Made by a program: the position numbers and the translations under genes
Shown: positions 7,801-11,103 of the stretch, piece by piece
How positions within the stretch are numbered: position 1 is the stretch's first letter
Layout: each line of letters begins with the position of its first letter
NCBI GenBank assembly: GCA_023386235.1
Contig: JAEWKC010000017.1
Span: forward strand, 1-11,103
From: Bacteroidota bacterium
GTDB lineage: Bacteria > Bacteroidota > Bacteroidia > Chitinophagales > Chitinophagaceae
Reading direction: 5' to 3'
DNA length: 11,103 bases
The notes under the pieces: model-generated
What the model was told of the DNA's origin: nothing
The model's database searches: none
Seen by the model: the letters and a program-made list of their open reading frames with translations, nothing else

Positions 7801-8194
7801 TGGCTGTGATCACTTCATTATCTTTAAAGCGCCTGGCAGTTTCTTTTACTACAGCGAAGGCTTCGGGAAGTATTTGTTCTAATATTTCCTCTATTTTTTT
7901 ATCCCTGTCTTTTTTGCGCTCGTCTACCTGCTGATAAAGCGCGTCTCTGGCCTGAATATCCGCATCGGGTAGGGCTTCAGCTTCCTGCTTTATTTTTTCT
8001 ATTTCTTCATTTATGTCTTGAAGATAGCCCGTGATCCTGCTTTTAAATTCTGTAGTTTTATTTCTCAATTCATCATGAGATAAAGACTGATATTGTGCAA
8101 AAAATTCATTTATTTTACTAACTATCGGGTTTATTTTCTTTACGTCTTTTTCTGACTTATTGCCACCCAATAATTTACTTAAAAAATTAGCCAT
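4880..8194 (-). CDS. secA: Preprotein translocase ATPase SecA
   Basis: SecA is the cytoplasmic motor that pushes unfolded precursors through the SecYEG channel by ATP hydrolysis. The DEAD-type motor is clear: Walker A MATGEGKTL at 192-200, Walker B DEVD at 300-303 followed by RTPLIISGP at 311-319, and the second nucleotide domain with TNMAGRGTDIKL and QLRGRAGRQGDPGSS near 685-740. The preprotein cross-linking, helical wing and scaffold regions follow in normal order (SWKEHLRSMDDLRQSV is the scaffold helix). The protein ends in the zinc motif CPCGSGKKYKNCH, with ligands C1090, C1092, C1101 and H1102, which serves SecB and lipid binding. At 1104 residues it is longer than the roughly 900 of E. 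coli; such extra loops, including one after the Walker B region, are usual in Bacteroidota. It is intact, has its own promoter and a 3' stem-loop, and appears monocistronic. The ATG at 8194 begins MANFLSKLLGG, a normal SecA N-terminus. Confidence 0.98.
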   Translation of the reverse strand: MANFLSKLLGGNKSEKDVKKINPIVSKINEFFAQYQSLSHDELRNKTTEFKSRITGYLQDINEEIEKIKQEAEALPDADIQARDALYQQVDERKKDRDKKIEEILEQILPEAFAVVKETARRFKDNEVITATATELDRDLAVTKKYITIEGDNATYKNSWEAAGSTIVWNMVHYDVQLIGGIVLHQGKIAEMATGEGKTLVSTLPAYLNALAGEGVHIVTVNDYLARRDAEWNGPIFEWLGLKVDCIDKHQPNSADRRKAYLADITYGTNNEFGFDYLRDNMVHNADEMVQRKHHFAMVDEVDSVLIDDARTPLIISGPVGKDTSSQQFYQLKPRIEKLVAEQRRLCNQYLIEAKKKIAEGNTDPTDGGLALFRSHRGMPKNTALIKFLSEPGMRQVLQKTENHYLENQQREMPKADAELYFYIQEKNNSVELTDKGIQALTGASEDPGFFVLPDIAILLSDLEGDNKLTTEERYDKKEALIDEYSTKADRIHTVQQLLKAYTLFDKDDEYIVIDEQVKIVDEQTGRIMEGRRYSDGLHQAIEAKENVKVEATTQTYATVTLQNFFRMYHKLAGMTGTAETEAGEFWEIYKLDVVTIPTNVPIIRDDQNDVIYKTKREKYKAVIDMVEDLRSKGRPVLVGTTSVEVSELLSRMLRQKQIPHNVLNAKQHAREAQVVAEAGLPSAVTIATNMAGRGTDIKLTPEVKAAGGLAIIGTERHESRRVDRQLRGRAGRQGDPGSSLFYVSLEDDLMRMFGSERIAKVMDFAGFKEGEEIQSNMITKSIERAQKKVEENNFGIRKRLLDYDDVMNKQRTVIYSKRNHALFGERLALDIDNAFFDVASTVANSAADYETFKLDAIRNLGIDTNVTEQQLQRSSPANVAQQLYEETSQSYIKHKEEIAQKALPVFKNIRQHQGPHIENVIVPFTDGKKGIQVLANLDKTITTEGKDLVSSLEKTITLALIDESWKEHLRSMDDLRQSVQTASYEQKDPLVIYKGEAFNLFSQLNNQISKDVVSFLIHANIAVEDENANLREGREQKTDMSNLHSNKEQVDAAGDDYAANQNDYFDPSAQQKRMPIVHTEPKIGRNDPCPCGSGKKYKNCHGK

Positions 8195-8402
8195 ATATAT
8201 TTTAATTATAGATTTCTCCTGAAATAGAGCCCAAAGTTAAGGTCAAAAATAATGCTAACCCATTTTATTGACAAAATGGCTGAAAATTAATCATCCTTCT
8301 CGTAATAAATATAAGAAGTCTTAATAATTAATTAATATGTATAACATGTTCGATTAACATTAAAAAACAAGTTTTGCAAAATCTTTAATAAACTAAAAAA
8401 TT
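8195..8402. other. Divergent spacer between secA and the SusC-like gene
   Basis: These 208 AT-rich bases carry the secA promoter near the secA side. On the other side, AAGTTTTG at 8369-8376 resembles a -7 element with one mismatch to TAnnTTTG, 26 bases before the SusC-like start. No good -33 partner is seen, so it is only a weak candidate. No RNA gene or long repeat is visible. Confidence 0.6.
8244..8275 (-). promoter_or_regulatory. secA promoter (Bacteroidota type)
   Basis: On the minus strand TATTTTTG (8244-8251) matches the -7 consensus TAnnTTTG exactly. A -33 TTTG (8272-8275) lies 20 bases upstream, inside the usual 17-23 spacing. Transcription would start near 8237, leaving a leader of about 40 bases. 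An AGGAG-like stretch lies too far from the ATG to be a standard ribosome-binding site, as is common in this phylum. Confidence 0.7.
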
Positions 8403-10868
8403 ATGAGTATTCACAAAAAAATTTCATTAATATTCGTATTGGTGTTGAATGTATTGATTGGTTTTAATATAAAAGCGCAATTATCATTCAGTACAATAAC
8501 AGGAACTGTTGTGAGCAACGGAATGCCGGTACCAAATGCATCTGTACTGCTTAAAAATACGGGAGTAGGCACCAATACTAATAGCAATGGAAAGTTTACG
8601 CTCAGCAATCTTCCACAACTTAATGATTATAATCTTACTATTTCTTCCGTAGGATACGAAACACAAGAAGTAGCTGTTACGAATGCTACTGTGATCATTG
8701 AACTAATTGCAACAGAACAGGAAATAGGAGAAGTGGTAGTAATAGGGTACGGCTCTCAACGAAAAGAAGACTTAACCACATCCGTATCTACCATAAGACT
8801 TGATGAAAATGCAAAAGGTAGACCTTCGAATATTTCCAGTATCATGCAAGGTCAAATGCCTGGAGTGACAATTCAATCTGGAGGTGGAGATCCTTTGGCA
8901 GGTAGCACAATATCTATTCGCGGTAGAGGGTCAAGAGGTAGAGATGGCGATCCAAATTCCGGAGATGGCGTTTTATTTGTGGTAGACGGTGTGCCTAATG
9001 CTCCTTTTAACATGGAAGATGTAGAATCTATAAGTGTACTGAAAGATGCCGCATCTGCTGCTATCTATGGTGCATATGTAGGTTCCGGCGGTGTGGTAGT
9101 GGTTACTACCAAGCAAGCCAAATCCGGCGAAGTAAGAGTAGACCTGAATGTAAACAACGGCTTTAAAAATGCCTGGAGAATACCACGTGTGTTAAACGCC
9201 GAAGAGTACAATAGCGTAGTGGCAGATGCAGTAAAGGCAGATCCTTCTAAAACATTACCCCCAGTATCAGATCCAACAAAATATCCATACGGAACTGTTA
9301 CGCGTACTAATTGGTTAGACGAAATATTCCGTACAGGAAGGTTAAATCACTATGCGCTTTCTTTATCGGGTGGATCAGATAAGATAAAAAGTTTTGCATC
9401 GGTATCTTACGATAAAGACCAAGGCATATTAAACAATACCTATAGCGACAAAATAGGAGGAAAACTAAATGTAGATTTTCAAGTAACCGATTGGATGAAG
9501 CTTTCTGAACGCGTTACTTATCAATACATCAACGGACAAGGCGATATCAACACTAGCTCTCACGAAGGCGTATTGATCAATGCTGTTTTTTATCCTACTT
9601 CTGCTACAGTGTACGAATACGATAAAGCAGGAAATGGTATGTATGACGAATACCAAAGACCTTTATTTGGAGGTACTATTCCAAGATGGGCAACTGCAGA
9701 AGGTATTTCAGGTTACGGAGAAATAAGAAATCCTGTAGCAACTTTGGCAAGACTAAGACAAAACAGACCTTCACATAATTTGTATTCTACAACATCGATG
9801 GAGCTAAAACCGGGAAGGGGTTTTAAAATAAAATCAGATTTTACTGCCGGAGTTTTAAATTCAAGATATGAATCTTTCACAGCAAGAATACCCGAGCCCG
9901 GAAGACCCGACAATTCTAATAACAGAAATGTCTCTTCTACACTTAACAATAATTGGATTTGGGAAACTACGGCAGACTACTCTGCCTTTTTTACCGGCGG
10001 ACACAGATTAACAGCAATGATTGGCTACACAATGGCTAAAGAAAACTATAGATATAATTCTACTACAGTTTACAACTTTGACAGAGAAGACCCCTTCTTT
10101 ACAATTATTAGTAATGGTAATGATTGGAACAGAACAAAACCTACAGAAATCATCTGGGACGAATCTACAATCTCTGCTTTTGGCAGAATAGATTACTCAT
10201 TAAGAAATAAATACTTCCTTACGGCCAGTTTACGTAGAGACGCTACTTCTAAATTATATAAAGATAACAATTCAGGTGTTTTTCCGGCTATTTCAGGGTC
10301 ATGGAAAATATCTCAGGAAGACTTTTTCCAAAATTTAAACTCAACTATTACCTTATTAAAATTGAGAGCCAGTTGGGGACAAATAGGAAATAAAAATTTA
10401 GTACCAAGATACTCGTACAATGTAGCTATGAGCAGAACGCCAGACCCGGTTTTCTTTGGCGACAACCTACAGACAACTATATACGGTACTTATCAAAGTT
10501 CTATATCCAACCTAAATCTAAAATGGGAAACGACCGAACAAACCGGTGTAGGTTTAGATGTTGAAATACTAAACAATCTATCATTCACAGTAGATTATTT
10601 CAACAAAATCACCAAAGACTTAATTGAGCAAATTCCTATTCCTTCTCAGGCTGGAGTTACAGTTGCTCCTTATGGCAACATTGGAAAAGTACTGAATCGT
10701 GGTTGGGAGTTTGGCGCTAATTACAGAAAAAATATCGGACAGGTAAACCTTACAGCCTTTGCTAACTTAAGTACAGTATACAGCGAAGTGCTTGATTTAG
10801 GCGATTACGAATTTATGCAACACACTACTAATGTAAAGTATCCCATCGGCCAACCCCATGTTTTCTAA
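8403..10868 (+). CDS. SusC/RagA-type TonB-linked receptor, truncated by an insertion sequence
   Basis: SusC-like proteins form an outer-membrane barrel that, capped by a SusD lipoprotein, imports oligosaccharides or peptides with TonB energy. A signal peptide (residues 1-25, ending NIKA before Q26) is followed by a carboxypeptidase-D-like domain at about 31-101 (ITGTVVSNGMPVPNASVLL). Next come the conserved GEVVVIGYGSQRKEDL segment near 109-124 and a plug to about 238 containing VLFVVDGVPN and SVLKDAASAAIYG (211-223). A beta-barrel follows. Complete relatives have about 1000-1100 residues; this frame ends at 821. The last 11 residues (VKYPIGQPHVF) are read from the end of an IS66-type element that begins at 10833, so only 810 residues are native and the C-terminal barrel strands are lost. 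The product cannot form a normal barrel and is probably degraded. The missing end and a susD partner should lie beyond the insertion. Confidence 0.9.
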   Translation: MSIHKKISLIFVLVLNVLIGFNIKAQLSFSTITGTVVSNGMPVPNASVLLKNTGVGTNTNSNGKFTLSNLPQLNDYNLTISSVGYETQEVAVTNATVIIELIATEQEIGEVVVIGYGSQRKEDLTTSVSTIRLDENAKGRPSNISSIMQGQMPGVTIQSGGGDPLAGSTISIRGRGSRGRDGDPNSGDGVLFVVDGVPNAPFNMEDVESISVLKDAASAAIYGAYVGSGGVVVVTTKQAKSGEVRVDLNVNNGFKNAWRIPRVLNAEEYNSVVADAVKADPSKTLPPVSDPTKYPYGTVTRTNWLDEIFRTGRLNHYALSLSGGSDKIKSFASVSYDKDQGILNNTYSDKIGGKLNVDFQVTDWMKLSERVTYQYINGQGDINTSSHEGVLINAVFYPTSATVYEYDKAGNGMYDEYQRPLFGGTIPRWATAEGISGYGEIRNPVATLARLRQNRPSHNLYSTTSMELKPGRGFKIKSDFTAGVLNSRYESFTARIPEPGRPDNSNNRNVSSTLNNNWIWETTADYSAFFTGGHRLTAMIGYTMAKENYRYNSTTVYNFDREDPFFTIISNGNDWNRTKPTEIIWDESTISAFGRIDYSLRNKYFLTASLRRDATSKLYKDNNSGVFPAISGSWKISQEDFFQNLNSTITLLKLRASWGQIGNKNLVPRYSYNVAMSRTPDPVFFGDNLQTTIYGTYQSSISNLNLKWETTEQTGVGLDVEILNNLSFTVDYFNKITKDLIEQIPIPSQAGVTVAPYGNIGKVLNRGWEFGANYRKNIGQVNLTAFANLSTVYSEVLDLGDYEFMQHTTNVKYPIGQPHVF

Positions 10869-11103
10869 TTGGGTTTCTGTGAGCACCTTTGCTGTATGAG
10901 ATATAAAGATAGCACAAAAGCCGATGAGATGCGGCGACACGTTGAGGCCTGCTAGGCAGGTTCATTAACGGTGCAACAATACTGTAAAGAGCATGGCCTG
11001 GCAAAATCAGCTTACTATTACTGGTATAAGCGCCTGCAGAAGCCACTAGAACCGAAAACCTTTGTTGCGCTCAACCTTAATGGAGTGCAGGGTGGCGGTG
11101 TAG
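10833..11103 (+). mobile_element. IS66-family insertion sequence, left end (continues past the window)
   Basis: The SusC-like reading frame stops making sense at 10833, where GTAAAGTATCCCATCGGCC begins. IS66-family ends characteristically start with GTAA, and members duplicate 8 bases of target, here predicted as CTACTAAT (10825-10832). About 60 bases in lies the first small ORF typical of the family (10896 on), oriented inward. Base composition is clearly richer in GC than the flanking gene. The right end and the tnpB and tnpC transposase genes must lie outside the window, so completeness cannot be judged. Confidence 0.8.
10896..11103 (+). pseudogene. IS66 accessory protein (TnpA-like), partial, with in-frame amber stop
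   Basis: From the ATG at 10896 the frame reads MRYKDSTKADEMRRHVEAC, then TAG at 10953-10955, then continues open to the window end as AGSLTVQQYCKEHGLAKSAY and YYWYKRLQKPLEPKTFVALN. The second part has the helix-turn-helix pattern (V..YC.EHGL....YYYW..R) of the small first ORF of IS66 elements, a DNA-binding accessory protein needed for transposition. The stop falls where family members often have Gln, so a single C-to-T change from CAG would explain it. A GTG at 10971 could restart translation, but would lose part of the domain. The C-terminus lies outside the window. Confidence 0.7.

Noticed and set aside
10828..11046. A 72-codon minus-strand open frame across the IS66 end
   Set aside because: It spans the junction of the receptor gene and the insertion and runs opposite to the recognisable IS66 ORF, so it cannot be an ancestral gene.
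1..11103. CRISPR arrays, tRNA or rRNA genes, and a new defence system
   Set aside because: No regularly spaced direct repeats or RNA gene sequences were seen, and every large ORF belongs to a known family.

Overview
The window looks like part of a Bacteroidota chromosome, most likely from the Chitinophagaceae or a close relative (inference; no 16S or tRNA is present). The evidence is a hybrid two-component C-terminal half, a SusC/RagA-type receptor, a second TonB-dependent receptor, a long SecA of 1104 residues ending in a CPC...CH zinc motif, and an exact Bacteroidota -7 element (TAnnTTTG) upstream of secA. The DNA is AT-rich with very AT-rich intergenic stretches. The last 271 bases are visibly richer in GC and belong to an insertion sequence.

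Layout. 1-127 is AT-rich and non-coding. 128-1696 (+) encodes histidine kinase, receiver and AraC DNA-binding modules, but the long N-terminal sensor half normal for this family is missing. 1708-2352 (-) is a convergent TetR-type regulator with an oligo-lysine tail. 2491-4419 (-) is a BtuB-like TonB-dependent receptor with its own terminator at 2418-2444. 4420-4879 is a structured spacer with three inverted repeats and a doubtful, perhaps frameshifted, small ORF. One repeat is a textbook terminator just before the receptor start codon. 4880-8194 (-) is secA with a clear promoter. 8195-8402 is the divergent secA/susC spacer. 8403-10868 (+) is a SusC-like receptor cut off after 810 native residues by an IS66-type element whose left end is at 10833. 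The element runs off the window, and its first ORF carries an in-frame amber stop.

How the parts relate. SecA is the housekeeping export motor through which both TonB receptors (each with a signal peptide) would reach the envelope. The BtuB-like receptor would take up a small chelate such as a cobamide or siderophore, and the hairpins in its leader suggest controlled read-through. The SusC-like gene would normally work with a SusD lipoprotein encoded downstream, but the insertion has split it and no SusD is visible. The sensor-less hybrid regulator and the IS-broken receptor suggest gene decay or rearrangement at both ends around an intact secA core. I found no convincing new defence or catalytic system. 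The most interesting signals are the leader region at 4420-4879, the sensor-less regulator and the IS66 insertion in susC.
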